Source of the DNA: Synaphobranchus kaupii | Lineage: Eukaryota; Chordata; Actinopteri; Anguilliformes; Synaphobranchidae | Length of the DNA stretch: 64,000 bases | Assembly (NCBI GenBank): GCA_029718625.1 | Contig: CM056387.1 | Span: 39,313,431-39,377,430, forward strand | Direction of reading: 5' to 3' | Part shown: in pieces, positions 45,961 through 58,396 of the stretch | Layout: each line of letters begins with the position of its first letter | How positions within the stretch are numbered: position 1 is the stretch's first letter | Translations under genes and position numbers: made by a program | Notes under the pieces: model-generated | What the model saw: only the letters and a program-made list of their open reading frames with translations | Database searches by the model: none | What the model was told of the DNA's origin: nothing

Positions 45961-47160
45961 GACTGTGAGTTAGCGCCAGTGCAATTGGGCTCTGTGTTAT
46001 TGTATTGTATTCATTGGGACTGTGAGTTAGCGCAAGTGCAATGCGGCCCCATGTTATTGTATTGTATTCATTGGGACTGTGAGTTAGCACCAGTGCAATT
46101 GGGCTCTGTGTTATTGTATTGTATTCATTGGGACTGTGAGTTAGCGCAAGTGCAAGGCGGCCCCGTGTTATTGTATTGTATTCATTGGGACTGTGAGTTA
46201 GCGCCAGTGCAATGCGGCCCCGTGTTATTGTATTGTATTCATTGGGACTGTGAGTTAGCACCAGTGCTATTGGGCTCTGTGTTATTGTATTGTATTCATT
46301 GGGACTGTGAGTTTGCGCCAGTGCAATGCGGCCCCATGTTATTGTATTGTATTCATTGGGACTGTGAGTTAGCGCCAGTGCAATGCGGCCCCGTGTTATT
46401 GTATTGTATTCATTGGGACTGTGAGTTAGCGCCAGTGCAATGCGGCCCCGTGTTATTGTATTGTATTCATTGGGACTGTGAGTTTGCGCCAGTGCAATGC
46501 GGCCCCGTGTTATTGTATTGTATTCATTGGGACTGTGAGTTAGCGCAAGTGCAATGCGGCCCCATGTTATTGTATTGTATTCATTGGGACTGTGAGTTAG
46601 CACCAGTGCTATTGGGCTCTGTGTTATTGTATTGTATTCATTGGGACTGTGAGTTAGCGCCAGTGCAATGCGGCCCCGTGTTATTGTATTGTATTCATTG
46701 GGACTGTGAGTTAGCGCCAGTGCAATGTGGCCCGTGTTATTGTATTGTATTCATTGGGACTGTGAGTTTGCGCCAGTGCAATGCGGCCCCGTGTTATTGT
46801 ATTGTATTCATTGGGACTGTGTGTTAGCGCCAGTGCAATGTGGCCCGTGTTATTGTATTGTATTCATTGGGACTGTGTGTTAGCGCCAGTGCAATGCGGC
46901 CCCGTGTTATTGTATTGTATTCATTGGGACTGTGAGTTAGCGCCAGTGCAATGCGGCCCCGTGTTATTGTATTGTATTCATTGGGACTGTGTGTTAGCGC
47001 CAGTGCAATGCGGCCCCGTGTTATTGTATTGTATTCATTGGGACTGTGAGTTAGCGCCAGTGCAATGCGGCCCCGTGTTATTGTATTGTATTCATTGGGA
47101 CTGTGAGTTAGCGCCAGTGCAATGCGGCCCCGTGTTATTGTATTGTATTCATTCCTACTG
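45961..47160. repeat. 57-bp satellite, about 21 units
   Basis: The unit runs ATTGTATTGTATTCATTGGG, then ACTGTGAGTTAGCGCCAGTG, then CAATGCGGCCCCGTGTT (57 bp). A few variants (CAATTGGGCTCTG, GTTTGCGCC, GTGTGTTAG) are scattered and repeated, showing exchange between units. With 57 divisible by 3, open frames of 282 and 216 codons appear on both strands, repeating every 19 residues. They are artefacts. Confidence 0.95.
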
Positions 47161-47628
47161 CGAGGTTGCAGCAGCCGGGCCGTGACAGGCCTCTGCTCCC
47201 GGTGATTGCGGGGAGTCTGAAGGAGACGCTCCGGGGCAGCTGATTGGAAGGCAGGGTCAGTAAGAGCACAGCCAATTCAGCGCAATCACTCGTCCGCTCC
47301 CTCTCAGCGCTAATGACACTCCTTCATAACGAGCCCTGCTCATCAGACCCCCCTGGAGGTCACAGGCGGTCGTGCGGGAGGGGAGAGGAGGGAGGGGAGG
47401 GGAGGGGAGGGGAGGGGAGGGTAAGAGCCCCAGACGGGGCAGGGCGGGGTAGGGGGACGGGCAGAAAGAGCGCCTTCACCAGTGAAGGGAAGGGAGGGGT
47501 TAGGGAGGAGAGTATGGATCAGCTCAGAAGCACTGAAAGGAGATTCAATATTCCCTCCCCCCAAAATAAAAGAACTCTCCGCAGAAGTTAAAGTGTGTCA
47601 GGTTTTACGAGGCTGCGGTGTGGGTTGA

Positions 47629-47667
<39 letters not shown>

Positions 47668-47980
47668 TGTGTGGGCCCTTACTGTAAACAAAGCGTGGAA
47701 TTTGGACGTGCGTACGAGCGAGCGAACGAGCGCAGGGTAGGAGATCCATCTCTTCAGACAGGGCGCGCATCAACCTCACATTTCTTCCTCTGCTCCCCTC
47801 GCTGGCCCCTTCCCAACATTGGATTTTCTGCCCCAGTTTTACCGAGCTGCTGCTCTCTCCATCCCTCATTCAGCTCTGAGCCAAGTGTCCCCATTTCCAC
47901 CAATGTCTTAGTCTGTTAAGGACTACACCTGCGTGTGTGCATCTCACTCCAGTGAGTAAGGCCAGACTAGTATGGCCATT
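47161..47980. other. Intronic sequence with (GGGGA)n and (GA)n
   Basis: (GGGGA)n at 47383-47420 and (GA)n at 47631-47664. No exon. Confidence 0.6.
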
Positions 47981-47982
47981 AT

Positions 47983-48024
<42 letters not shown>

Positions 48025-48152
48025 ACGCAAACGCAAAACACATACAAACACCACCTCCCCTCCCATACACACATGCACACACACGCGTACACACACACAC
48101 ACAAAGCCGATGCAGACAACATTCTCCCATCCCATACACAATCACAAACACG

Positions 48153-48215
<63 letters not shown>

Positions 48216-48290
48216 GCAAACACAAAACAGATACAGACACCATTCTCCCATCCCATACACACACATACACTCTCTCTCTCTCTCTCAGGT
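47983..48290. repeat. (CA)n arrays with a duplicated higher-order block
   Basis: CA runs at 47983-48022 and 48158-48213. The segment reading CATTCTCCCATCCCATACAC recurs (48120, 48240), each time after AGACA, so a longer block of about 120 bp is repeated. Ends in (CT)n at 48272-48287. Confidence 0.85.
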
Positions 48291-48885
48291 ACGCACAGTT
48301 CCATCTCCATGGTTACTTTATGTAGTCACTTCCACTGGCTGGATACCCTTGTACCACGTTGGTAGTTTAATAGTGGCTCAGCTTTTTGTGTGCTTTATGA
48401 GAGATGCTGTTTTCTCGTTTGCTCGCTATTGTAACTTTTTTTTAGTATTCTGTTGATTCTGGTGTCTATGATCTGATTGAAAATATGGTAAATGGCCGTC
48501 TAGTGATTTGTGCCAGGAACATAAACTAATCTAAAGAGCAGCAACCCCCCACTCCCATCATCACAGAACTCTGCACTGCTAAGAGTTAAGCCTACAGAAC
48601 AGTCCCTTCAACCAGCTACATCCTCAGGCTCACTAACACCTACTAACACCAAGGAGCCTCAGGACGACAGAACAGTAACAAAGGCAATTGGAAACAGCCA
48701 AATGATCACGCAATACGAACAAAATGACATCACCTGCTGGAACAAGGACAAAGGCCCCAAGCAAATTGGCACTCTATCAAGCCCTAAAGGGAGAATGCAC
48801 CGTGGCAGTCTACCTGACCACAGTGAAAAACATTTAACAAAGGAATACACTGAAAAGTACAGACTCAGCAACCCAAGCCTGGCCA
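48291..48885. other. Intronic sequence
   Basis: Nothing recognised. An open frame entering the next array starts here but has no domain. Confidence 0.4.
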
Positions 48886-49352
48886 AGAGGCAGGGCATAA
48901 CCGGCAGACCAGGCTGGCCAGAGAGACAGGGCATAACCGGCACACCAGGCTGGCCAGAGAGGCAGGGCATAACCGGCACACCAGGCTGGCCAGAGAGACA
49001 GGGCATAACCGGCACACCAGGCTGGCCAGAGAGGCAGGGCATAACCGGTAGACCAAGATGGTCAGAGAGGCAGGGCATAACCGGCACACCAGGCTGGCCA
49101 GAGAGGCAAGGCATAACCAGCACACCAGGCTGGCCAGAGAGGCAGGGCATAACCGTCACACCAGGCTGGCCAGAGAGGCAGGGCATAACCGGCACACCAG
49201 GCTGGCCAGAGAGGCAGGGCATAACCGGCAGACCAGGCTGGCCAGAGAGGCAGGGCATAACCGGCAGACCAGGCTGGCCAGAGAGGCAGGGCATAACCGG
49301 CACACCAGGCTGGCCAGAGAGGCAGGGCATAACCGTCACACCAGGCTAGTCA
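48886..49352. repeat. 36-bp minisatellite, about 13 units
   Basis: The unit is GGCCAGAGAGGCAGGGCATA followed by ACCGGCACACCAGGCT (36 bp). Variants are CACACC/CAGACC and GGCAGGG/GACAGGG. There are no unique spacers, so this is not a CRISPR array. The 12-residue periodic frames on both strands (226 and 215 codons) are artefacts. Confidence 0.95.
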
Positions 49353-51910
49353 GAGAGGACATACTGTGACTCGAACTGTCATTTACGGGAGGAAGAGACC
49401 AAGGTCCCTGTGCCTCTACCTTTATTTTTTTTAAATTCCCAATTCTCAACTCCCTATGATATTTTATTTACTTGGTTATTTATTTTTTGAACCTATATAT
49501 ATATATATATATATATAAATAAGATAAATAAATTTCATACCTTGCGTGTAATTGTGTATTATCAATTTTGTAGTATAAAAAATTAATTGTTTATGTGTTT
49601 TAGTAAAGATTTGCCAATATACAATATTAAAATGCATATTAAAATATTCAGTATTCAGTGAGCTATTATTTTTTTTGATAGAGTACATTTTATTCTGATA
49701 GAGAGTATGTGTAAGCCCAAGATGAATTAACACTGTACATTGTGCTATGTAAGTTGTGCCAATATTTCAGACATTTAAAATGAAAACAGAGGGAGGGAGG
49801 GACGGAGGGAGAGAGGGAGAGATCACATAAAAACCCTACCCTACAGGGTATCACAAAAGAGTCCTGTTGTATCTATAAGTATATCTACGACTATCTATTC
49901 CCACTGAAGGGGGAGAACAACGGCGCAGAAATTCACAGAGCACGTATTTCCACTTTCAAGCTGTGAAACACAGCGATTTTAAGCTTTAGACGAAGTTGGG
50001 CCAATATAATAACAAACCATTTTAAGAAAATGACATGCCAGCACAGACACATTTAGGTTTTCAGAAAACACTTAAAAAGCACACATTATAAGCCTAATGG
50101 ACTCTGGTTGAGGATTTTGTTCATAGGCAGCCTAACGGCCTAAAGAGCAACTGCTGTTTTTTATTTATTCATTCTTTTTTAGCTGTTCATAGTTCCCTAA
50201 TTCCCATGAACCCCCTCCGCTATGCGCCCGTGACTTAACGCGGGCCCGCCTTGTTGAAAGCGAGCGGCACTCTCCCCTCACCGCTGTGCGCCGCGTATCG
50301 CGGAGGATTGTGGGACGTCGTGTGAAACCAATGGGGAAATTGGCAGTTTGCAGTCCACAGAAGCTCTCCCAAAGCACGTAACTGTACTGATTGTGCCCTC
50401 AACTCTAAGTCTTATTCCCTTACAAGTCTGCTAAAACACACGAAAAAACACTGTACTGTACGCAGCTTTAAAATCTCTCAAACACTCTAACTCCCCCACA
50501 AATGTCTTTGAAGTCCGCTCAGTATCCTTCATGGGTACATTATATATGATCTCTGCTACAACGCTAAGATGCACTACCACTGCAGAAGGTGAGGTCATGT
50601 ATGGTCATATGGATTAGGGGGGGGGGGGGGATCCATCTACTGCCAATGCACCAGGAACAGGGAGATGTAACCCCCCGCCCATTGCCTGCTGGGCACCTAC
50701 AGGGCCGCATAGGCGCAGTGAATACCCACCTGGCTGTGAAGTGATAGCGCTGGTGATGGGGGAGAGAGAGGTATGTTTGGGTGCTGCAGAAATGTTGCAG
50801 TCATAGGAGGATGTGCACCCTTCACCGTTCGCTGTGGATGACAGAACCAGGAGAGTGCTGACACTAGGAACCGTGGTGTGTGAATACCCATACGGGGTAT
50901 CAGGCCTACAGGTCTACTCCATCCACCCTCTCGATTCCCTCTGATTACCAGCCTGCTCACCCCTGTTTCCACGGTTCAGCGTGTGGCCAGACACCGCGTG
51001 TTACCATTTCCCGTCCGGCGTCCGCCACGACCACCGCGCGGCTTTCATGCCGGAGGAGCTAATAAGCGCATCGCCAAAACACCTCACGTCTGATGGGCGA
51101 AGCCGGGCTCAAACAGCCCAGGCGCTGATTGCCTCTTTGCAATAAACATGAAGGACGGCCGAGAGCACAAAAGGAACTGCAGCTTCAAATGCTCACCCAC
51201 ACCCCCCCCCCAACCTTTGGCTCCAGGAACTATGACCCGACTCCTGAACCGAATTTATACAACATGAACTTCAAAGGGCGCTTTGATGGTGGAGAGAGTT
51301 ATTGGCGAGATCAGAGCAACAGTGCCTTTTCAGTCCAGATTAGCTTACCGTAGGTGAATATGACCTCACCTCAGAGGTCTCGCACATTAAAATAGCATAA
51401 ATCTTTGTTTAAAGGGTGAGAAATGTAATCAGCGGCAAAATCACTGTTTAAGATTACACACTCGCGTTCAATTCTCATCTGCCCTCCTGTACATAAATAT
51501 CCACAGAGCAAACAGTACATTTCTATTGGTTTTCTGAGATTCATTTTTCAGGGTTCAAATTATGTCTATAAACCTCCATTTGGCAGCGTCTTCCTTTAGA
51601 CACCCATTGTACAGTACATTGATTTCCATGAATGTGTTCGCTGTGTTAGAATACCAGCAATGAATCTAAATAACAACCCTCAATTTCTTCCCCCCCAATA
51701 TGTTCTAATGGTTATGTGGATAGTTGGATTATAGGCTGTGGATTTGCTACTGGGGGTGCAGGCCTCATCGGGGGCAGTCTATGTACTTACTCAGCAGAGT
51801 TATGTTTTTTAAGGACTAATAACACGGGTAAAGGACCTCTAGCAGTCATTAGCGTACCGCCAAACAGATGACCTTGCACATTACTGCTATAATAAAACAA
51901 ACATTAATTT
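49353..51910. other. Intronic sequence
   Basis: (TA)n at 49493-49517, GGGA repeats at 49790-49820, a G run at 50618-50630. No exon or transposon was recognised. Confidence 0.42.
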
Positions 51911-51925
51911 TTAAGGTATTGATTT

Positions 51926-51945
51926 CCCCCCCCCCCCCCCCCCAC
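51926..51945. repeat. C homopolymer
   Basis: About 17 C. Confidence 0.85.
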
Positions 51946-52585
51946 TTCTTTACTAGTGATATAAATGGGCCGCCTGTCTGTGAAGTGTTCTTTGGACATA
52001 TTGTGGTCAATGCAGTGTTCTGTTTAAATCACTGGAGTTTAGGAATGAAGGAGGGAAAAAAAGAAACCTCCCAGAAGCGGAGATGCGAACATAAAACTTG
52101 GACCTATCCGTGGACATCTGCCTTCTATTAATGTTATAAGGGAATAAGGGAGAAGCAAAATATGCTTAAGGGAGGTTAAATTTAGGAGCAGCTTGCACCT
52201 CTGGTGGCGGTAATATCCTGGAAACCGGGATTGATTCCGCATGCTAAGTAGGGACCTTGTGCGTGACTGTATCGCCGTCTGTTCGCGAATTTCGCAAAGG
52301 CCGGCCTAGTCTTAGGGGCCTCGCTTAATCTATAGCGTCCTCCTCGGTTTTACACCTGAGGTCCAACAAAAAGAAATCCCGGACTGACAGGAGACGTCGA
52401 AGCCCCGGCCGTACCGGGAGTCGCGCGGGGGTCGGACCTCCTTGGCTCCTGAGCGGGTAATCGTGGCTTAAACCCGCGTTAATAGGAAACGCTCCGATTC
52501 CCGGCCCTGTGGAGGATTCTCGCCAAGCGGCGGCTCCACTCTGAAGTCAGTCCTCTGGCCTGCTCTCAGCTAGTGTGTCCTACCC
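51946..52585. other. Intronic sequence
   Basis: CpG-rich at 52260-52520. No exon seen. Confidence 0.4.
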
Positions 52586-52589
52586 CTCC

Positions 52590-52730
52590 TGTTATTTTAG
52601 AAAGCTATTCCTGGATTCTAGCATGCGCGATCTGAATTATTAATCTGGAGAAATGGGATCCGTGCGCAGCAATGAAACTGGATTTTATTAGTGCTTCTGA
52701 TTCCATTAAAAGAGAGTAAACAAAAGGTTG
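52590..52730. promoter_or_regulatory. Candidate conserved noncoding element
   Basis: TCTGAATTATTAATCTGGAG, GGATTTTATTAGTGC and TTCCATTAAAAGAG in unique sequence flanked by GC-richer DNA. Confidence 0.43.
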
Positions 52731-54870
52731 GTCTCAGACAACCATTTCTCTTTTTACTTTCCATAAATTTTTCGGTTTATAAATACAGAATGTGGTACTA
52801 TTTGGCGTACAGTCGTAGGGGTATCCTGTAACAGAAAATAATCCCCCATCACGTCCCATGGATCGCGTGCAGAAAGTTTGGCTAATTGATTTACTCTTAT
52901 ATATGTTTAAACATTCACAGGCGTGGAAAAATATGCAACATCTGGATATGCACGCAGTGTGATTCACTGTGCAATCCATCATTCTTAAAAAGAGAAATGG
53001 CCACCAAACTCTTATCCCAAATGTAGGTTATGACAGAGAGAAATGCGTCTATCCCCTTCCCGCTCTCTCATGTCTGCAGTTACTTGAGTTCTGTCCAAAT
53101 GATTTGATTTCTTGTGAAAGGGAATGAGTCAGAGATCACAATATTTTACCCTTGGTTTTCAGATGCGCTCACGGTGCAGAGTAACGTGAATGTTCCACAG
53201 TCAACTCTGATCTGACATTGGGACTAAATGTTCCGTTCATCTGTGCAGCGTGATGCTGTACGCTCTGCTGCAGCTAAAAGGGTACACGCGGCTTTGGGGA
53301 AGTAGCGAGAGTCCACCCCTCCCCTCTCGCTGCATTAGGCCCGCAGGCCAGCGCGTGACGCCGGCATCCAAACGACCTGTATATGATTCATTTCTACATC
53401 TGCGACCACCGTAATGACCTTTCCGAAGTTACACGCTACAAATTAAGCCGGTACACACCGCGTATACGCCATGCTGTTATTGCCCACAAAATTGCTGAAA
53501 TGTTTTTTTTTTTTTTTTTTTTTGCTCAGTCAGGATTTAATTCTGCTATAAAATTCTATATATTTCCGAGGTGCAATGACCCTACGCCGGGAAAAAATAG
53601 GAAAATATTTTTTAACGGCGCTAAAACTGTCAAAATGACAGTCTTGTTCCTGTTGCAGAAAGGCGCCAGATGATGTTTGCCCACGGGCGTCCATTTTGAA
53701 CGCCGCGTGATTAGAGACCGTGCACGTGAACGGCCATCACTTAAGTGCTGCTGACATTCCGCGGCTCTAAGACTCTCCTGCTCGAGCGCCTTCTGAACGG
53801 CCCCTCTCATAAAGCAGTCTTGACATTTGGTCTGGAGCGGCCTGTTGACGTGTTTGGAAGCAGGAGGTCCCAGCAGGCTCTGGAGAGTCCAGCCGGATTA
53901 GGGTGCCAGGCTCCTGATTGGCCAATTCTCCAGTCTGAACGCAGGCCAAATTTCCGGCTGGCACATTCACAAATGGACACACAGGCCTTGTGTTAACATG
54001 GGGAGTGCTTTGTAGTGGGCCAGGCTTTTTTTTACCATGCCTCTCTCATCCCCAAAATCACTACTTGGTAACAGCAGAAAATTGTTCTATATTTTATTTT
54101 CCTGGTTCCCACAAGAGCAAACTAAATTTTGCCCAGACCTCTTCATCAGCTGAAAAATGTTCACGGGCCAGACGAAAAGATTATACTGCTCAGATCTTCC
54201 TATACTGCTCAAGTGAATGTTTGTTTCGTTTTTTGTTTTTTTTTGGTAAAGAGCGAGATTTCGGATTTCGGATTTATTCAGGATTAGTTCAGAGAGCTCT
54301 GTAATAAAAAAAGACCCATGCTAAAAATAAACCCTTTTTTATTATGTTGTTTATTTTTCCATTTTGTTGAAATATTAAATTTCATTATTCAAATACATGA
54401 AACTCCTTTTACATAGTGTATGGTTGGACAGAAATTGTCTTGCTTCCCCCTTTCTGAATTCTCCGCTGTGTGCTACTTTAGTTTTGCTCTTGACAAACGA
54501 TTTACCTATTGTGGATATTTTGTGCCAACCTTAAATCATAAATGAATAAATATAAAAAATGGAATATGGAACTTATATTGTATGATATCTGGTACTCAGT
54601 CCCAAGCCGCTGTTCTCTGATGTAGTGTTCCTGTAGCCAGGCATCCACCAAGGTTATGTGTTTTCATGCCTCTGTCAAATTCCTGAACAATAGCTTAAAA
54701 TTAAATAAAATACTATGACATATTAAAGACACGACACTTTACTGAAGGACAGTTGCCTCTCTTGTTTTGTACCAGTATTCATTTCCAGGCCACATTTTCA
54801 GTGTAATTTGCCTTAAGCTTAGATTTATTCTATAATTATATAAGGCTTATTATTCAGATTTCATTTCACA
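52731..54870. other. Intronic sequence
   Basis: T run at 53503-53523. No gene or transposon recognised. Confidence 0.4.
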
Positions 54871-54881
54871 GTGGAAAAAAA

Positions 54882-54931
54882 AATGAACTTGGCTGTCAGA
54901 TTCAAAAATGAACTTGGCTGTCAGATTCAAA
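54882..54931. repeat. 25-bp tandem duplication
   Basis: ATGAACTTGGCTGTCAGATT plus CAAAA occurs twice in tandem without change, so the duplication is recent. Confidence 0.9.
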
Positions 54932-55749
54932 AACAAGTAAACAAAGGCAAGCAAACTTACTTTGCCCATTGTGTTCCCAGCTGGCATTCCCCAGAAGGAT
55001 TAAGAAATAAAGAAATGTTTTCAAAATGGAAATTAAATTCACGAAGACTCAAAGTAAAACACTGAAACTATCTCCTTGACTTCAGAGTTCAAACAACTGT
55101 TTTCACTGTAAAGATTTTTCTCCGTCCTCAGCGACCCGCAGTACTGCAATTCAGCTCAGTATCTCATGCATATATATTCTTTCTCGCGTATATTTTTAAC
55201 GTCTAACACCTACCACCAAAAACAATAGCGCTTTCACTCTTGTGGAATCTCAAGTGTATCTGTAAATGGTGTGAAAACACTGTAAGTCCAGAACAAATTA
55301 GCTCAGTAAACAGAATAAACAAATATGCGCACTGTTGTTCGAAGCCTTGCTTCAGGCACGTTGCTTATCAGAACTGGAACATGTCTTGAATGATTAGTTG
55401 CCATAACAATGGGAATTCAGCATGTGTCCATGGTGATTTTCAGATCTTTTACTCAAAGCCATTGGACATTATTTAAAGGGTAAGCCTAACCCGGGGCTAT
55501 GCATTACTATGTGAATGTACAGTACTAGCATGTGAGAAGTAACACCACCCATAAAAGTGTCCATATAGCAGGTCTTTATGCATCCAAAAAGTATGTTCAT
55601 GCCATTTTCATTTTGTCCATTACATTTCATTATGTTTCTGTGAAACATATTTAAATAAGCTTTTTAGACACGTGTTATTATTTGGAAGTTGGGGGCAGTT
55701 TCAGAACATGGCCATCCCAACATTGAAAACGTGACACGGTAAGGGAGAA
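54932..55749. other. AT-rich intronic sequence
   Basis: Nothing recognised. Confidence 0.4.
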
Positions 55750-55756
55750 CTCACAG

Positions 55757-55935
55757 GGCCTGATTTACTAAGACCATTTATATGTGCAGAACCTCTCAGC
55801 GCACGCAAGACTAAATACACAACCAATGATTGGTGCAAAAGAAATACCGTGAAATGACCGTCACTGGTCATGTTATTGGTTTTGCATGTGCTAAAAGGTT
55901 TTGCACATGCACGCTAAAGGTCTTAGTAAATCAGG
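55757..55935. mobile_element. hAT-like MITE with target duplication
   Basis: Ends GCCTGATTTACTAAGACC and GGTCTTAGTAAATCAGG are inverted repeats of 17 bp. CTCACAG flanks both sides (55750-55756 and 55936-55942), a 7-8 bp target duplication as made by hAT transposases. Internal GTTTTGCA(C/T)ATGC words pair as well. No coding capacity. Confidence 0.85.
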
Positions 55936-55942
55936 CTCACAG

Positions 55943-56378
55943 TGTATTCCTATTGCCATCTACTTGGAAATTCCATGAAGCAGGTTCATTTTTTATCATT
56001 TGTAAAATCAAAAAAATCCTCTAAAGAAAACTGTACACTATATACCTCAGAGAATATCAGATATCTATGCTTTTACTTTTACCATCACCATGCTATGCTG
56101 TGCATTATTTTGCTGACTAGCTAGTCTTAACAATCAATAAACTATCCAGCTATTCATGGTCAGCAGCTTTACCTTGTAGTCTTTCCATAATTTATCATTT
56201 AATAATGTCAGTATTCCTAGCCAACACTAATGGTTACTAATGGTACTCAATTAGATGACTGTTGAATTATTGACATGAGCAATCAATTTGTGATAAGCAT
56301 TTGATTCTTGTTCTGACAGGTGAAACTCAAGTTTGTCTATTATTAATATAATGTAAAATGATTAAATATGCTTTGGAA
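55943..56378. other. AT-rich intronic sequence
   Basis: Nothing recognised. Confidence 0.4.
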
Positions 56379-56492
56379 TACCCATGTGAAAAAATAGTAT
56401 ACTTTGGTATACTTGAAGTATAATTATATAAACATTAATTAGCCTTCAAGCATGCGTAAATACACCTTGGCATACTTTTTTTCACATGGGTA
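56379..56492. mobile_element. Short MITE, second copy of the 2212-2891 family
   Basis: Left end TACCCATGTGAAAAAATAG, right end reverse complement TACCCATGTGAAAAAAAG, plus the same AGTATACTT words. It is 114 bp, with the centre reduced. Confidence 0.8.
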
Positions 56493-57724
56493 GGTACTTA
56501 TGACCACCATATGCAAATGTACATATCAAAACTAAAATTACCAAGTAGCTATAGCTAACAGACAAGTACAAAAATGTTGTTTACAAAACATGATGTGCTG
56601 ATACTTTTGTGATTAAAGTTGGTGTGCAAAAAAAAAACACAAATTTAGTTTGAATACTAGCTAACAAATGCAGATGTTGTTTAATTTTTTTTCTTTAAAA
56701 TATATCATCATTATCCCCTCTTGATGTTTTTTTTCCAAAATTATTGTCCATCCCCTCTAGATAATATTTTCCCCTCTAGAATAAAGAACAAAAAAAGAAA
56801 AGAAAAACCATACAAGAAAACAACAATAGCAATCAAATGCTGTGATGTTGTCCTTGCTATCCTACCTCTGTCGCCCCCTGTCTCTGAGAGGACCACATAG
56901 CAGGCTGTCTCTGGTGTCCCTATTAGAGGCAGCTTGGCATGCTGGAGGAGTAAATTGGCTGGATGGGGTGTCAGCGGGCTTAGCCACCGTGCTGGCGCAA
57001 CACGTCTGCACTTCTGCTTGGTAGGACTGCGGCCAGCTCCACATCCCATCAAAGCCCAGAGAAAAGCTGTTGATAGGAACAGCTGTTCCCCCGTGGGAGC
57101 GAGGAAATTCAGCACTCCTGGTCATTAGTGAGAGTCGCTATGCTAGGGCACTCATCAGCATCGGACAGCTGTAAGTCCTGTCCCCCTTCACTTTATATCG
57201 TGCTGGACTTTACCCTTGCGAAGGCAGAAACAAAGGCATATCTCCCTGTGTATCTGTCCCAGTGTGGCTGTCTGCTTGGATTGTGCCGGTTTTTTGCGGT
57301 CTCAGTCACCTCTTGGTGATGCATTATATTTGTATAATTCATAAATATGTATCAGGAAGGGACCTTTTCCGATTCCGATTTGTATCAGTCGCCTGAAGAA
57401 TTTGATTATTCTGTGAAATATTGATAATGCATGCAACAGGGATTTTGTTTTGGCATTTAAAATATTAGCAGCAATCTTGCAGGTACTAGAGTGTGAGGGT
57501 GGTGAAATTGAGACACAAAAACAATTATTTTACGTCAAAGAGCTTTGGTTAAATGTACCTTTGTTTGATTTGTTTAAAAAGGAAACACTGACCATTTGTG
57601 TTGGCTGTGCAGGCCAATAGTGTTCTATGGAATTGGATTCTGTGCTTGTAAGGTTCATTGACTTGGCACTTGGCACGGTATGTACTTAGTTTTCCACTTA
57701 AACATTTCCTGAGGTTCTTGACTT
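56493..57724. other. Intronic sequence with a candidate element at 57310-57480
   Basis: 57310-57480 (GATGCATTATATTTG, TAATTCATAAATATG, TTGATAATGCATGC) is unique and AT-rich. A 124-codon open frame at 56741-57115 (minus) has no recognised domain. Confidence 0.4.
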
Positions 57725-57737
57725 CCTGAAAGGTGCA

Positions 57738-57777
57738 TATGTATGTAATGTATGTATGTATGTTTATGTATGCGTGC

Positions 57778-57857
<80 letters not shown>
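57738..57857. repeat. (TATG)n then (TG)n
   Basis: GTATGTAATGTATGTATG repeats followed by two TG runs. UG-rich in the host transcript. Confidence 0.95.
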
Positions 57858-57859
<2 letters not shown>

Positions 57860-58333
57860 TGATAAGCATGTGCTAATCTACAGATGACTTTAAAAAAGAA
57901 AAAAAGCAGGCGCCCATTTAACTGGATAACTACAAAAGAAGAGTACAGGCAAACAATGATAAACAAAACAGCGGGCCCAGGAAATGAGATGCACTGAGCC
58001 AATCAGCATGTCGGTATCCAACAAATAAATTAGGCATAGTTATATTCCAGACCACGCTGGATGTGTTTCAAACATTCATGCCAGATATTAAATTCAGCCA
58101 GTTGCAGAGAATGTGTGCAGGCCCTCTGCAGGCCCGTGGTCTTCTGAGTGCATATTAAACAGGCCGGGCCGCGAGAGGACCCCGCAGCGAGGACATATTA
58201 CTATACACAACCCTGAGCGCATGCACGGAGCACACGCCGTGTGCATATCTTAGACAGACACATCGCGGGTTTTTTTTTTTTCCAGAATGCAAGTGCTGCA
58301 TGTGCAATGATTCTGCGGAGTCTTGTACATACA
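57858..58333. other. Intronic sequence
   Basis: Unique sequence. Parts of 58020-58150 (CAAATAAATTAGGC, CAGATATTAAATTCAGCC) look conserved. No exon. Confidence 0.38.
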
Positions 58334-58339
58334 ACCCCC

Positions 58340-58395
<56 letters not shown>
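58334..58395. repeat. C run then (CA)n
   Basis: About 21 C then about 19 CA units. Confidence 0.95.

Positions 58396-58396
<1 letters not shown>

Noticed and set aside
45953..47185. Open frames of 216-282 codons on both strands with 19-residue repeats
   Set aside because: They follow the 57-bp satellite exactly, are open on both strands, and change frame where a unit loses one base. They are a product of repeat length, not a protein gene.
48659..49369. Possible CRISPR array or repeat protein (36-bp period)
   Set aside because: Units are adjacent with no unique spacers, and the setting is a vertebrate intron. The protein frames are repeat artefacts.
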